Assembly (NCBI GenBank): GCA_963677415.2
Contig: CAXXFJ010000004.1
Location: 124,001-188,000 of the forward strand
Direction of reading: 5' to 3'
Source of the DNA: JAQUTK01 sp963677415
GTDB lineage: Bacteria; Bacteroidota; Bacteroidia; Bacteroidales; JAQUTK01
DNA: 64,000 nucleotides
The notes below the pieces were generated by a model. The model was given only the letters and a program-made list of their open reading frames with translations, was not told the DNA's origin and did not search any database. A program made the position numbers and the translations under genes. Positions 8,598-18,227 of this stretch are shown in pieces (the stretch's first letter is position 1; the number at the start of each line of letters is the position of its first letter).

Positions 8598-10373
8598 CTA
8601 ATTTACCTTGAACACTATTGACGTAGCGAAAGGTATTTGGGTTGGACAAGTTATCGAGAGGCCATCAGCTTCCTGTTTCCATTGAAGTTTACCTTTATAT
8701 CCGAGCAGCTTCACTGATTTGATTGTTTTGTCCAGGAGTTTTACATCTGTTCCAAGAGACTTGATTTTCACTTGCGTTCCGGGTGCCGGCACGTTCATAC
8801 AAAATGCGTAAAGCGCACCATTTTTACCAATTGTAAAACGGATGTCCTGAGCATCAAACTTGAATTCCGCATGCCTGCGAGTCAATCCGCCACCGGGAAG
8901 CATTTTCAACTTACCGTTGACCTGTTCCCCTTCGCCGGCAATTGTCCATGCATGACTTCCATACACCGATTCTCCATTGCGACGCATCCAGACACCAACT
9001 TCTTTCAACATTTTCAAGCTGCCTTCATCCAACGAACCATCAGGCAAGATAGAGATACACAATGCTGCATTACCGTCGCGTGCTATGGCTTCGATGATAT
9101 ACCGAATCATCATTCCAGAATCGTATGTAAATCCCGGTGCATAAAACCAGTCCCCAACCGGTGCTTCAGCAATCCAGGGTTGATCGGTTTTGATATTGGC
9201 AGGAACGCCAAATTCCTCGGTGTTCACTGTGCCATTGGTCCTATTACGAAACTTAACGATACTGAAGGTGTTGACCTTGCCGCGTTTTTTAAGCGTGCGG
9301 TTATAATAATCGGCAATAACCCTTTGCATGGCATCCGCTTTGTAACCTGTACCCGTACCGTTGCCTGTGAAGGGACCTTGAACCGTACCATCCGTATAGA
9401 TGAAGTCCGGGTCATAATGTTCCACTACATCCATCATTCGTAACGCCCACTTAGTGGCATACCATTTTGCGTATTCGAGGTGATTGGAGAAGATACCTGC
9501 CGGTGCCGGAGTCCATCCTGATGCTGCATTTTTGGCAACCCCCTTGTATTCGCGTAGGTTAATGCCATAGAGCAAACGAGGATCATATCCTTCCCACCAT
9601 TTACCTTTACCGTCAGCAAGAGTCAGGTTACCGTCGTATGGAATCCCTTTCTTAGGTCCCTCTTTGTCACTGCCAAATGCCGTTTGCCACCACCACCACG
9701 TATATTCGTGATGAAAGGTAACACCATAATACAAACCATTGGCGCGACACGCCTTAGCCCATTCACCAATAAAATCACGTTTCGGTCCGATATTGACAGA
9801 GTTCCAAGGCTGATAACGAGAGTTCCATAAGTCATAATTGTCATGATGCACCCCTTGAATCATAAGGAAACGAGCACCTGCATCCTGATATATTTTAGTC
9901 AGTTTGGCTGGATCAAGTTTGCTAGGATTCCAATCGCGCAAGACTTCCTTGTAGCCGACCTCGGACGGATGTCCATATCTCTTCAGATGATTTTTATAGG
10001 CACTAGTACCTTCTGTATACAGTTTGCGTGCATACCAGTCGCCACTTTCACCGGCCGATTGCGGTCCAAAGTGAACCCATATACCAAACTTAGCCTCACG
10101 AAGCCATGCAGGTTCGCCCGGATAGTTCTTTTCAATAGATTCCCAAGTCGGTTCAAACGGTCCGGCAGCAATAGGAATATCCAGCTTCACTTCAGGAAAC
10201 GATTCCCATTCACCCATCGTAACACTGTCTTCAGGTAATATGGAAGGAATCGAAGGAAACGGTTGAAGCAAGTAAGGTTCAGAAGTCGTTTTTGACTTCT
10301 GAACCTTATTTTGAGCACTCAATCCAACGAACGTTATCAGACTAATATAGATAACTCCTATGAATCTTTTCAT
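8598..10373 (-). CDS. GH29 alpha-L-fucosidase-family enzyme
   Basis: 591 residues with a signal peptide (FIGVIYISLITFVGLSAQ). The catalytic region starts at WLREAKFGIWVHFGPQS, the standard GH29 opening. Asp328 in DPDFIYTDG is the expected nucleophile. GH29 enzymes release alpha-L-fucose (sometimes galactose) from glycans by a retaining mechanism; here it probably acts in the periplasm or at the surface. It is the second gene of a minus-strand pair with GH31 (49-base gap), so both are probably co-transcribed. Fucosidase plus alpha-glucosidase/xylosidase is consistent with trimming of xyloglucan- or mucin-like side chains, but the substrate is inference. Confidence 0.9.
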   Translation of the reverse strand: MKRFIGVIYISLITFVGLSAQNKVQKSKTTSEPYLLQPFPSIPSILPEDSVTMGEWESFPEVKLDIPIAAGPFEPTWESIEKNYPGEPAWLREAKFGIWVHFGPQSAGESGDWYARKLYTEGTSAYKNHLKRYGHPSEVGYKEVLRDWNPSKLDPAKLTKIYQDAGARFLMIQGVHHDNYDLWNSRYQPWNSVNIGPKRDFIGEWAKACRANGLYYGVTFHHEYTWWWWQTAFGSDKEGPKKGIPYDGNLTLADGKGKWWEGYDPRLLYGINLREYKGVAKNAASGWTPAPAGIFSNHLEYAKWYATKWALRMMDVVEHYDPDFIYTDGTVQGPFTGNGTGTGYKADAMQRVIADYYNRTLKKRGKVNTFSIVKFRNRTNGTVNTEEFGVPANIKTDQPWIAEAPVGDWFYAPGFTYDSGMMIRYIIEAIARDGNAALCISILPDGSLDEGSLKMLKEVGVWMRRNGESVYGSHAWTIAGEGEQVNGKLKMLPGGGLTRRHAEFKFDAQDIRFTIGKNGALYAFCMNVPAPGTQVKIKSLGTDVKLLDKTIKSVKLLGYKGKLQWKQEADGLSITCPTQIPFATSIVFKVN

Positions 10374-10422
10374 TTAATCCTTTCTTATTGTTAGTTCTAA
10401 GTAAATAGATAGTTTCGTAACC

Positions 10423-12873
10423 TTATAACTTAACTACGACTTTTTTCCCTTTATACGTCACTACATTCTCAGACTTGTTATCTGAACCAATAAGTTGAAT
10501 AGTGAATTTCCGTTCAGCAAGCATTCCGGTAAAGGAACCTTTGCGGTCATTGATAGTCAATGCTTTTTTCGCATCATTCCATGAGAAAGTAATAGTTGAA
10601 TATTCCCCTTTCTCATAGTTGTAATTATCATTTTCATCTTCATACAAAGTAAACTCGCCATTGGCTCCGGGATAAACGCGTATTTCCAGGTTATCCCATT
10701 TCTTTTCGGTGGCATACTGCACTTCTGGTCCGAAAGGAATGATACTACCCGCCTTTATGTACAAAGGAATCATATCAATTGTTGTTTCTTTAGTAATTTC
10801 CTTGCCGCCATTGATCTTTTCATTCGTCCAGAAGTCATACCAAGCCGTTCCGGCAGGCAAATAAACTTTCGCCGATTTCGTTTGAGTGAAGTTTACAGTC
10901 AGACTAGTATTCTTATTATCCACGTCTTTTCTGTCCCAACCAGTTTCTGCCGTGGATCTCACAATCGTTTCCGGAGTATATTGCGCATTGACAACCGGAG
11001 CTACGAGTATTGATTTACCAAACATATACTCGTTGTTCATGTCTCTCACGTTTTTATCGTTAAAGTCCATCACCAAAGCGCGCATAAAAGTCGATTGACT
11101 GTTGGTAATCGCCCAGGAAGTAGAGTAAATATAAGGTAGTAGAGAATAACGCAAATTTATAGCCTTAGCAATCGCGTCGTAGATAGGTTCGCCCTTTTCT
11201 CCGAAGTTATAGATCTCTCTTGGAACATCCGTACCGTGTGAACGCATCATTGGAGTAAATGCCCCAAACTGTACCCATCTCACATACAGTTCCTGGAATG
11301 AAGGATTCTTTGCTCCAGAACCATTGCTCCTGCCATTGTTGTATGCACCTGCGAAAAAGCCCCCGATATCCGTGTTCCAGTAAGGAATGGCGCTCAGGGA
11401 AAAGTTGAGGCCGGCAGGTATCTGATTGCGTAAGTTCTGCCAGGACGAATTTACGTCGCCCGACCATGTGTTAGCCCCATAACGTTGCTGACCGGCAAAA
11501 GCCGAACAGGTAAGGATAAATACGCGTTTCTCCGAACTTGCCGCACGCTGGTGTTCTGCAACTCCTCCAACTGCCATCAAAGGAAAAGCATTGCGCACTT
11601 TGCGGAATGAGCCTAGATATGTTTTCAAGTCGAAATCCGAAGGTTTGAACGATAGGTGATCCGGTTCAGTCGAATCCATCCACCAGCCGTCAATACCCAA
11701 TGAGAAAAGCCCTTTGTTCAGATACTTCCAGTAAATATCACGCGCTTCAGGGTTGTATGGGTCATAAGGTTGTACTCCAGAAGGATACTCCATATCAGGT
11801 GGCCATTTGTCCAATCCGGATTGTGGCCAGGTTTGGAAGTTCAGGAGCATACCTTTGGGTTCCATCTCGCGAAATTGTCTTGTTTGCGGTCCAAAAGAAG
11901 ACCAGATGGAAATGATCAGGTGCGCATTCTGTTTATGAATGTCATCCACCATCTTTTTGGGGTTCGGAAATTCAGAGTTGAAAAAATCCATGGCATTCCA
12001 CAGATAATTATTTCCCCAATACTGCCAGTCCTGAATGATACCATCAAGCGGCACACCTAGCTCACGATACTTACTAACCACACCCACCAGTTCATTCTGG
12101 CTTTTGTAGCGTTCTTTACTTTGCCAAAATCCGAATGTCCACAACGGAAACATTGGGGATTGTCCGGTCAGATCACGCATGCACGCAATAGTCCCATCCA
12201 TATTTTTACCAAACATAACGTAGTAATCAATGCAATCGCCAACATCCGATTTGAAGGATGTACTTTCAGGTTTGTCTTCAAAAAGAGTGGGGGAATAATT
12301 ATCCCAGAATAATCCGTAACCCTTCGTAGATACAAAGAAAGGAACATAGTCGTCCGTGTTTCCTTGTACCATATTGATCCGGACATTCCGCTGAGACATT
12401 TTGCCGCGCTGTTGCTGACCTAAACCATAAATAGCCTCGTCTTTATCAAGTGTAAACGACTGACTGATGGTGTAGGTTTTTGATCCTGCATCATTAAAAT
12501 CAGTAAACGTAGCACCAGACTCTTTCTCGCTTAAAAGTTGTTCGCCGGCAAGAGTAGAGTAAGCTATTTTACCAGACTTTACATTCACGCTGACTTTCAG
12601 TTTGTCGCTTTTCAACGAGATAACATCACCTTGCTGACTGATAGCAAACTTTGTCGTTTGAGGCTTTTTGATGACAGATAAACTTTCCTTTGTAAAAGTT
12701 TTGCCTTCAGGCGATTTTAACACCCTTACTATGGCAGGTCCATAGAATTGAATCTCAATATCCGTTGAGTTGATTTTGGTTTTTAAACCTAAATCAGTTT
12801 TCTGATACGACTGCGCCATTCCACTGAAGACAAGAATCGTCAGTAATGACAGGGTTAATTTTAATTTCTTCAT
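10423..12873 (-). CDS. GH31 alpha-xylosidase/alpha-glucosidase-family enzyme
   Basis: 816 residues, signal peptide LTLSLLTILVFSGMAQS. An N-terminal beta-sandwich is followed by the (beta/alpha)8 barrel. The nucleophile is Asp400 in GWWMDSTEPDH and the probable acid/base lies in NTWSGDVNSSW. The C-terminus carries a DUF5110-type beta domain (IKAGSIIPFGP onward, about 690-800). GH31 enzymes remove alpha-linked glucose, xylose or galactose by retention. The DSTEPD variant differs from the classical DMNE of plain alpha-glucosidases, and alpha-xylosidase is plausible, though not provable here. First gene of the GH31-GH29 pair. Confidence 0.9.
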   Translation of the reverse strand: MKKLKLTLSLLTILVFSGMAQSYQKTDLGLKTKINSTDIEIQFYGPAIVRVLKSPEGKTFTKESLSVIKKPQTTKFAISQQGDVISLKSDKLKVSVNVKSGKIAYSTLAGEQLLSEKESGATFTDFNDAGSKTYTISQSFTLDKDEAIYGLGQQQRGKMSQRNVRINMVQGNTDDYVPFFVSTKGYGLFWDNYSPTLFEDKPESTSFKSDVGDCIDYYVMFGKNMDGTIACMRDLTGQSPMFPLWTFGFWQSKERYKSQNELVGVVSKYRELGVPLDGIIQDWQYWGNNYLWNAMDFFNSEFPNPKKMVDDIHKQNAHLIISIWSSFGPQTRQFREMEPKGMLLNFQTWPQSGLDKWPPDMEYPSGVQPYDPYNPEARDIYWKYLNKGLFSLGIDGWWMDSTEPDHLSFKPSDFDLKTYLGSFRKVRNAFPLMAVGGVAEHQRAASSEKRVFILTCSAFAGQQRYGANTWSGDVNSSWQNLRNQIPAGLNFSLSAIPYWNTDIGGFFAGAYNNGRSNGSGAKNPSFQELYVRWVQFGAFTPMMRSHGTDVPREIYNFGEKGEPIYDAIAKAINLRYSLLPYIYSTSWAITNSQSTFMRALVMDFNDKNVRDMNNEYMFGKSILVAPVVNAQYTPETIVRSTAETGWDRKDVDNKNTSLTVNFTQTKSAKVYLPAGTAWYDFWTNEKINGGKEITKETTIDMIPLYIKAGSIIPFGPEVQYATEKKWDNLEIRVYPGANGEFTLYEDENDNYNYEKGEYSTITFSWNDAKKALTINDRKGSFTGMLAERKFTIQLIGSDNKSENVVTYKGKKVVVKL

Positions 12874-13161
12874 AAATTAGTTGTCTGATTTTATGTATAC
12901 TTATTTTGTTTCTCGAGATTTAAATGCGAATCAAAAAGTCGTGCTTATCACTGACTTACTGTCTCCTGTTTTTTTAAGAATATCCCCCCGTAAAGTCGGG
13001 CACTAAGATTGTTTTGCAGGTACTAGTTTTGGTCAAGCCTCTCTATCAGCTAAAACCATTGATGTATGTCTTATCCACTCATTCTTGTAGTCATCTAAAA
13101 ATTGTTTTTCTTCGTGTATATTCTTTCAAATGCAACGAGCTATCATTCTCTATACCAGCTA

Positions 13162-13169
13162 CAAATATA
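13162..13169 (-). promoter_or_regulatory. candidate -7 box in the 344-base leader upstream of GH31
   Basis: The gap 12874-13217 holds no gene. On the minus strand it contains TATATTTG at 13162-13169, a full TAnnTTTG match, which would give a ~285-base 5' leader for GH31-GH29. The box lies only ~50 bases past the end of the esterase pseudogene, so the GH pair need not depend on esterase read-through. No strong -33 element was seen. Confidence 0.4.
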
Positions 13170-13217
13170 ATTAAATATTTTATAATCCTGCCCCTTAGGA
13201 GATAAATACGACATTTC

Positions 13218-13751
13218 TTATTTTGCCCACGCTTCTCCTTCAGATGAACGGCGCCATTTGAAATAATTGTCCAACACCTTCAACGACTCTATATTTGGTA
13301 TCGGACCAGTATGAGGTGTTTGATTGAAATACATTAACACAGGATTTTTATCGCTAAAAGCCGGCCATTCAGGCACACCATTACCGTTTGGAGTTCCATA
13401 TTTTGCAAAATTCGTCCAATAAGTAGCCATGGCTTCCGAAATTGCCAAGTCACTTTTTGATGTCTGAGGATCAGATGTGTTCAGATGATTGAACACGTAC
13501 GCAACTTCCTGTCCATGAGGAGATCCATATCCAAAGCGCGGCGATTCTTTCGGATAATCAGGGTGCTGATCGAAATAGTAAAAAAAGACTTTCGATTTTC
13601 CTGTTTTTGACTGAAGCGTAGCCCAAGCCCATGTCTGCCACCCAAAAGCAGCATCACGCGCTAAGTCCCGGGCAGTCTTAGGAACGGAATTCTCTCCTGC
13701 AGGATATGCTTTTATCAGATCATCAGCAAACTTGCCATATCGGTTTTTCAC
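13218..13751 (-). pseudogene. C-terminal part of a frameshifted type B carboxylesterase
   Basis: 177 residues, starting with a GTG at 13749-13751 (reads V/M-KNRYGKFADD). It holds the C-terminal part of a para-nitrobenzyl-esterase-type enzyme, including YGSPHGQEVAYVF with the catalytic His and the typical MATYWTNFAKYGTPN segment. It continues the preceding fragment in another frame: a lost base in a C run (ACCGG where ACCCGG would keep the frame) puts a TGA exactly over this GTG (GTGA overlap). Most likely one broken gene; a translationally coupled two-chain enzyme, or a sequencing error, is possible. Confidence 0.75.
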
Positions 13752-14779
13752 CCGGTTATATATTCCTCGGGAGTTCGTCCCGGAGAGAAACTGGCACCTT
13801 CGTCGGAATTGTATCCGATAAGTACCGCTACATCATTATATTTGCCCGCTTCGTAGAGTTTGTACTGATCATCCGGAATCACACATCCATCCATAATAGG
13901 CCATCCGCCCGCCATTCCAAAACCGGAAGGGATCTTGTCGGCAGTCAGTTTACGAAGATCGGCAATAGAAGCAACACCTGACTTTTGAACAAAAGTCACT
14001 CCATCGTCTTCAGCCTGTTTCAATGTTTTCATGTTTTCTCCCGGATAAGTAGTAGGGCGAGTCGGACCAAATGAACCACCACTTTCAGAAACAGCTCCCC
14101 GAAACAACCCTTTTGCCAATGGAGACGCACATAACATGCTTACAGAGATACCTCCGGCCGATTCACCAAAAATGGTCACCTTATCAGGATCGCCACCAAA
14201 AGCCGCAATGTTTTTTTGTATCCATTTCAGACCGGCAATTTGATCCAGTATGCCGTAGTTTCCGGATACATGATCCGGACTTTCAGCACTAAGTTCAGGA
14301 TGCGCTAAAAACCCTAATTGACCAACCCTATAAGCGATACTAACTAAAATGACACCTTTCTTTGCCAGCTTTTCGCCACTGTACATAGGATCGGAAGTCG
14401 ATCCGAAACTAAATCCACCGCCGTAAATCCAAACGAGTACCGGAAGCCGATCATTTGCCGATTTGGCAGGAGACCACACATTCAGATACAAACAATCTTC
14501 ACTCTTTCCCGATGGGGAATTTCCCCCTTGCATTGGCGCAGGAGCAAATTGTGTCGCCTGTTTCACACCATCCCACTTTACAGGAGGCTTGGGTGCACTC
14601 CATCTAAGATCGCCAACAGGCGGAGCAGCAAAAGGAACGCCTTTATAGACGGTCAAACCCTCTTCGTAAGCTCCCTGTAACAAACCTTCATTCACCTTTA
14701 TCGGTGAAGGTTGCTGTGCAAAGCCTTTTCCAAGGCAAAACACGAAAAACATCGTAACTAATAAATTTGTTTTAGTCAT
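13748..14779 (-). pseudogene. N-terminal part of a frameshifted type B carboxylesterase
   Basis: 343 residues. Signal peptide (LLVTMFFVFCLGKGFAQQ), then the alpha/beta-hydrolase core of a type B carboxylesterase: GVPFAAPPVGDLRW, SEDCLYLNVW, the oxyanion hole IYGGGFSFGS, the nucleophile Ser207 in FGESAGG, and the acid in GYNSDEG. The frame ends at EEYITG just before the His-containing C-terminal part, so Ser and Glu are separated from His. Complete family members are about 500-550 residues; both parts together give about 520. The promoter at 14816-14844 is nearly identical to that of GH97, suggesting a shared regulon for an exported esterase that removes acyl groups from plant or host glycans (inference). 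Confidence 0.8.
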
Positions 14780-14815
14780 GAGAAACGTCCTCTTTAATAG
14801 ATTTTAATACCGTCG

Positions 14816-14844
14816 CAAATATAGATTATATTTTTGGATTCAAA
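14816..14844 (-). promoter_or_regulatory. promoter of the esterase gene, near-copy of the GH97 promoter
   Basis: On the minus strand there is a TTTG (-33) at 14841-14844 and TATATTTG (-7) at 14816-14823, spacer 17. The surrounding bases (CAAATATAGATTAT, then GATTCAAAT and GAATCAA on the + strand) match the region upstream of GH97 at 20187-20233 almost base for base. Confidence 0.6.
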
Positions 14845-14976
14845 TATGAGATAGGAATCAAATTTACCATTCTTATCAATTTGCAAGTGGATAATATGTA
14901 TTTTCAATAAGAACTCATGCTCTGTCTAGCACTGATTTTAGTTGACTCTCAGAAGTTCAACTAAAAATTAGAAACG

Positions 14977-15330
14977 ATGAAGAATCAAGGTCATTATTCA
15001 GATGAGTTACGCATATCCGCGGTCAAGGATCATCTTGACGGAATGAGTAACAAAGAGGTTTGCCGGAAATATTCGATAGCAAACCGTACTACGTTATTGA
15101 GTTGGATGCATACCTTTGCACCAGAACCAAATCAGGAGGATGAATCTATGAAAAAAGAACGGGAAAGATTAGAGTCCGAAGAGATTGCCAGATTGAAAAA
15201 GGAACTGAAAAAAGTAAAGATGGATTTGGAACATGAAAAGATGCGCGCTACGGCCTTTGATACAATGATAGACGTTGCGGAGGAAATGTTTCAGATTCCA
15301 ATCCGAAAAAAAGCTGGCACCAAACAGTAG
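14977..15330 (+). CDS. IS3-family OrfA (transposase DNA-binding subunit)
   Basis: 117 residues. A helix-turn-helix of the IS3 type (SDELRISAVKDHLDGMSNKE, then VCRKYSIANRTTLLSWM) is followed by a charged leucine-zipper-like coiled coil (EIARLKKELKKVKMDLEHEK). The C-terminus RKKAGTKQ lies over a run of seven A, the slippery site where a -1 shift makes the OrfAB fusion transposase. Confidence 0.92.
   Translation: MKNQGHYSDELRISAVKDHLDGMSNKEVCRKYSIANRTTLLSWMHTFAPEPNQEDESMKKERERLESEEIARLKKELKKVKMDLEHEKMRATAFDTMIDVAEEMFQIPIRKKAGTKQ
15306..15313 (+). other. programmed -1 frameshift site of the IS3 element
   Basis: Seven A followed by G (A AAA AAG heptamer). Slipping back one base gives K-K-S-W-H-Q and continues without a stop into the orfB frame before its own ATG, as expected for IS3-family OrfAB. 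Confidence 0.8.
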
Positions 15331-15353
15331 TAAGGCTTCACACAGGAGCTCCT

Positions 15354-16247
15354 TTGTATCATACAAAGGCTCTTTGCGGTCTGTTTGGTGTATCTAAGCA
15401 AGCCTATTACCAGTATCTGGATCACGGTTTAGAGAATGCTGCAAAGGTACAGTTCGTACTTGAATATGTACATGAAATCCGTGGAAAAGATCCCGGCATC
15501 GGTGGGGAGAAGTTATGGGTAATGTATAAAAGCTATTTTGGTGTGGAATACAGCCTTGGGCGGGATTCCTTCTGTAGGATACTCTGTGTTTATGGTCTGA
15601 CCATAAGGAAAAGAAGAAAACGAATCCGGACGACGGATTCCAATCATCCTTATCTTTTATATCCGAACCAGATACAGGATCTGATTATGGAGCACCCCAA
15701 TCAGGTGTGGGTGAGTGATATCACTTATATCAGGATCCGTGAGAAGTTCTGCTTTCTCTCCTTGATTACCGATGCTTACGACAAGGAGATTGTGGGTTAT
15801 TATGTCGCCCCAACCTTACAAACGGAGTTCACAATCCGGGCTCTTCAACAAGCTTTATCACGGATAGAAGAGGCTGACCGGCTTGACTTAATCCACCACT
15901 CAGACCGTGGTGTTCAGTATGCCAGCGACTCATATACCAGACTTCTAAAAGAGAACCATATACGGATAAGCATGACGGAGAAAGGAGATCCGAAAGAGAA
16001 CGCGATTGCAGAACGTGTAAATGGGATCCTCAAACATGAATTCCTGGAGTATCGTGATTTTAAAGATATCGAAGAGGTGCGAACTGCCGTTGCAGAAGCT
16101 GTAGAGTTCTACAACACCCAAAGACCTCATAAGAGTCTGGATATGATGACACCGATGGAAGCTTCACTTATGAATGGACCCATCAAGAAAAGATGGAGAA
16201 GTTATCGGGAAGAATATCTGCAAAACAATTTGCCTGTGCAGATATAA
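15354..16247 (+). CDS. IS3-family OrfB (DDE transposase)
   Basis: 297 residues from the internal ATG. The integrase core has the three catalytic acids in order: Asp in VWVSDITYI, Asp in IHHSDRGVQY and Glu in ENAIAERVNG. A HTH_21-type N-terminal part (GLFGVSKQAYYQYLD, GIGGEKLW) precedes it. Apparently intact and probably active when made as the OrfAB fusion. The protein is related to, but clearly different from, the OrfB at 43465-44337. Confidence 0.93.
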   Translation: MYHTKALCGLFGVSKQAYYQYLDHGLENAAKVQFVLEYVHEIRGKDPGIGGEKLWVMYKSYFGVEYSLGRDSFCRILCVYGLTIRKRRKRIRTTDSNHPYLLYPNQIQDLIMEHPNQVWVSDITYIRIREKFCFLSLITDAYDKEIVGYYVAPTLQTEFTIRALQQALSRIEEADRLDLIHHSDRGVQYASDSYTRLLKENHIRISMTEKGDPKENAIAERVNGILKHEFLEYRDFKDIEEVRTAVAEAVEFYNTQRPHKSLDMMTPMEASLMNGPIKKRWRSYREEYLQNNLPVQI

Positions 16248-16331
16248 TATGTATGTTTGCAGAACAAACCTATCGGATATTTCCGAGCTTCAAAAGAGCA
16301 AAGTCAACCTCTTTTAGGGTCTTGTTCTAAA

Positions 16332-16450
16332 AGAGTCAACCGTAGTCAGAGATAAAGATAAAGGAGTCAACTGTAGTCAGAGATAAAAAATAAAGAGTCT
16401 ACTAAAATCAGAATTAGAAGCTAAAAGAGTCAACCCCTTTCAGGGTCCTA
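16332..16450 (+). repeat. tandem ~31-bp copies of the IS3 terminal motif
   Basis: Four degenerate units begin at 16332, 16362, 16394 and 16425, each opening with (A)GAGTCAACC or GAGTCTACT, and the first three running through a GTCAGAGATAA- or ATCAGAATTAG-like tail. A related block (AGTCAACCTCTTTTAGGGTC) is at 16301 and is repeated near 16427. Multiple end-like sites may be transposase binding sites or the trace of repeated end duplication. Confidence 0.65.
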
Positions 16451-16531
16451 CACTCTCATTTCAAATGTACCCGGTTTGACATCTCGCTCCATCGCCTTTA
16501 TTATAGAGAGTCAGTCCATACACCGGGATCA
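16451..16531 (-). pseudogene. remnant of a GH3 beta-glucosidase C-terminus
   Basis: About 75 bases match the 3' part of the intact GH3 gene (near 21714-21785) at roughly 80 percent. On the minus strand it reads MIPVYGLTLYNK and then, after a one-base shift, AMERDVKPGTFEMRV. The intact gene has MIPVSELALYNK and VMERVVEPGAFELQV at this place. It lies exactly between the IS3 right end and the stop codon of GH43, so a second GH3 gene once stood here and was largely deleted. Confidence 0.7.
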
Positions 16532-18142
16532 TTATCTGGAATAGTAATATTGAAAGGAATCCACATCAACAAATCCTTCATCTGCCAGGACATTGAAATT
16601 AAAAATTCCAATCCGGTCGCCACGATAACTGCCCCATGTCAATTGAGACTTACCTCCGCACGCAATAAACTTCTTTCCATCAAGGCTGTAGAAATAGCTA
16701 TTAACACCATCCATGTCCCAGCATGAACGAATCCATATATTTTCCCCGCTTAATACCACGCCTGAGACTTCATCATTGTTTTGGTTATATATCAATTTCC
16801 GGATCCCCTTTTCCTGTTTGACACCCAGCCAACTGAAAGATGCGGTTGAAAAATGAGTAAGTCCGGCAACCTGACCATCGGCCATTCCACTGATGTCCAA
16901 CTTCACTGTTACCCTGTTTTCGCGAGTTCTCAGGCTCCGTTGTGTAAGGGTATTTCCTGCCCGCAGCAGAATATTTTTGTAATCTTCCGGTCGAATGGGA
17001 GGGAAAGCGTATAACCGCAGGTAACCTTTCCGTTCGGTTAACGACCATTTCTCAGCTCGTGGCTGATAGTTCCACTCCCAATGCGGAAGTAATATTTTGG
17101 AAGAAAAAGAATCATCGGTTATATATTTGACGTTAGAGTGACTAATCTGGATCGGTTTGGAGGCTTTCCACACCATATTACCGATAGTGTCATTACCCAC
17201 TTCGCCGATAATAGGCCAACCGTTCACCCAATTGACAGGAAGCAGACTGGCACTGCGTCCTTCCCAGTTGCCAGACCCATGATGCGTAAAGAACCACCAA
17301 CTGCCATCCGTCAAACCAATCAGGCCGCCCTGATTGGGCTCTTTGTCTCTGGACTTATTGACATGGTTCAACTGTTTAACCTCGTAAGGACCGTAAATAT
17401 TTTTTGAACGCTGCATCATGACAACGCGTCCCTCTTTCTTTACCTGACTAAAGAAATGATAATACAATCCATTGATTTTAAATAGTTTATTCGCTTCGCT
17501 TCCTTTTTCCTGATAAATAATGGAGTCGGATTCCATCACTAAGCTTTTACCATCGGGAGTCATTTTAAACAGATGAATATTGTATTTTTTCTGATTCTTA
17601 GCATCCATCCCAAAGTTTGTCGCAATAAAATAGAGTTGCCCATCGTCATCGCAAAAAGAACAACAATCGTCCCACTCCTTCACTTTCCAAACCTGGTGTA
17701 GCGGTTCCCACGGACCGGCGGGATTGGAAGCCGAACTCATAAAAAAACCGTCCTCGGGCGTATCAAAATAGACCCAGAACTTATTTTTATAATAACGTAT
17801 GGACCCGGCCCATATCCCCTTCCCATAGCAATTCATCCGGTTCCAGTTCATCGAGGAACTAATACGTGTAAGGTCATCCACCACATGCCCGATAATCTCC
17901 CAATTGACCAAATCTTTGGAATGTAGCACTACCATGCCGGGCGAATACTGCATACTGGAAGAAATAGCGTAAAAATCATTGCCCACACGGATAGCGTCAA
18001 TGTCGCTGAAGTCGCCCGGAATAACAGGGTTGACATACGTGCCATCGCCCTGATCGCCCCATTTCTCGCTAAACTGGGCAAAAAGGGGAGGAGACAGTAA
18101 CTGGCAACTGATAAGGACAAATAGTATTCTAAGATTTTTCAT
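16532..18142 (-). CDS. GH43 beta-xylosidase/alpha-L-arabinofuranosidase-family enzyme
   Basis: 536 residues with signal peptide (ILFVLISCQLLSPPLFAQF). The five-bladed propeller opens with YVNPVIPGDFSDIDAIRVG (general-base Asp within this block) and includes KEWDDCCSFCDDDGQLYF and the Glu-containing QEKGSEANKLFKINGLYYHF. The C-terminal ~200 residues form a beta-sandwich of the type found in family 43 beta-xylosidases. It acts on xylose- or arabinose-containing side chains after export (family knowledge). It ends directly at the GH3 remnant, so gene order here was rearranged. The GH97 gene upstream on the same strand is 85 bases away and may share its transcript. Confidence 0.88.
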   Translation of the reverse strand: MKNLRILFVLISCQLLSPPLFAQFSEKWGDQGDGTYVNPVIPGDFSDIDAIRVGNDFYAISSSMQYSPGMVVLHSKDLVNWEIIGHVVDDLTRISSSMNWNRMNCYGKGIWAGSIRYYKNKFWVYFDTPEDGFFMSSASNPAGPWEPLHQVWKVKEWDDCCSFCDDDGQLYFIATNFGMDAKNQKKYNIHLFKMTPDGKSLVMESDSIIYQEKGSEANKLFKINGLYYHFFSQVKKEGRVVMMQRSKNIYGPYEVKQLNHVNKSRDKEPNQGGLIGLTDGSWWFFTHHGSGNWEGRSASLLPVNWVNGWPIIGEVGNDTIGNMVWKASKPIQISHSNVKYITDDSFSSKILLPHWEWNYQPRAEKWSLTERKGYLRLYAFPPIRPEDYKNILLRAGNTLTQRSLRTRENRVTVKLDISGMADGQVAGLTHFSTASFSWLGVKQEKGIRKLIYNQNNDEVSGVVLSGENIWIRSCWDMDGVNSYFYSLDGKKFIACGGKSQLTWGSYRGDRIGIFNFNVLADEGFVDVDSFQYYYSR

Positions 18143-18227
18143 AGCAAATTAATAAAGATTCCACTCCCAAACGCCCTTCACTCCCTTGGTAATTAATCAT
18201 ACTAATTGTCACATAGTACAAACATTA

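Larger units (their letters stand above)
14932..16450 (+). mobile_element. IS3-family insertion sequence
   Basis: Two overlapping-frame genes (orfA, orfB) lie between an 18-bp imperfect inverted repeat: left CTGATTTTAGTTGACTCT at 14932-14949 and its complement at 16394-16411 with one mismatch. The right end continues to about 16450 with further copies of the terminal motif. The left boundary lies between the esterase promoter and orfA. No clear target duplication was found. The right end abuts a fragment of a GH3 gene, suggesting that insertion was followed by a deletion. Confidence 0.85.
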
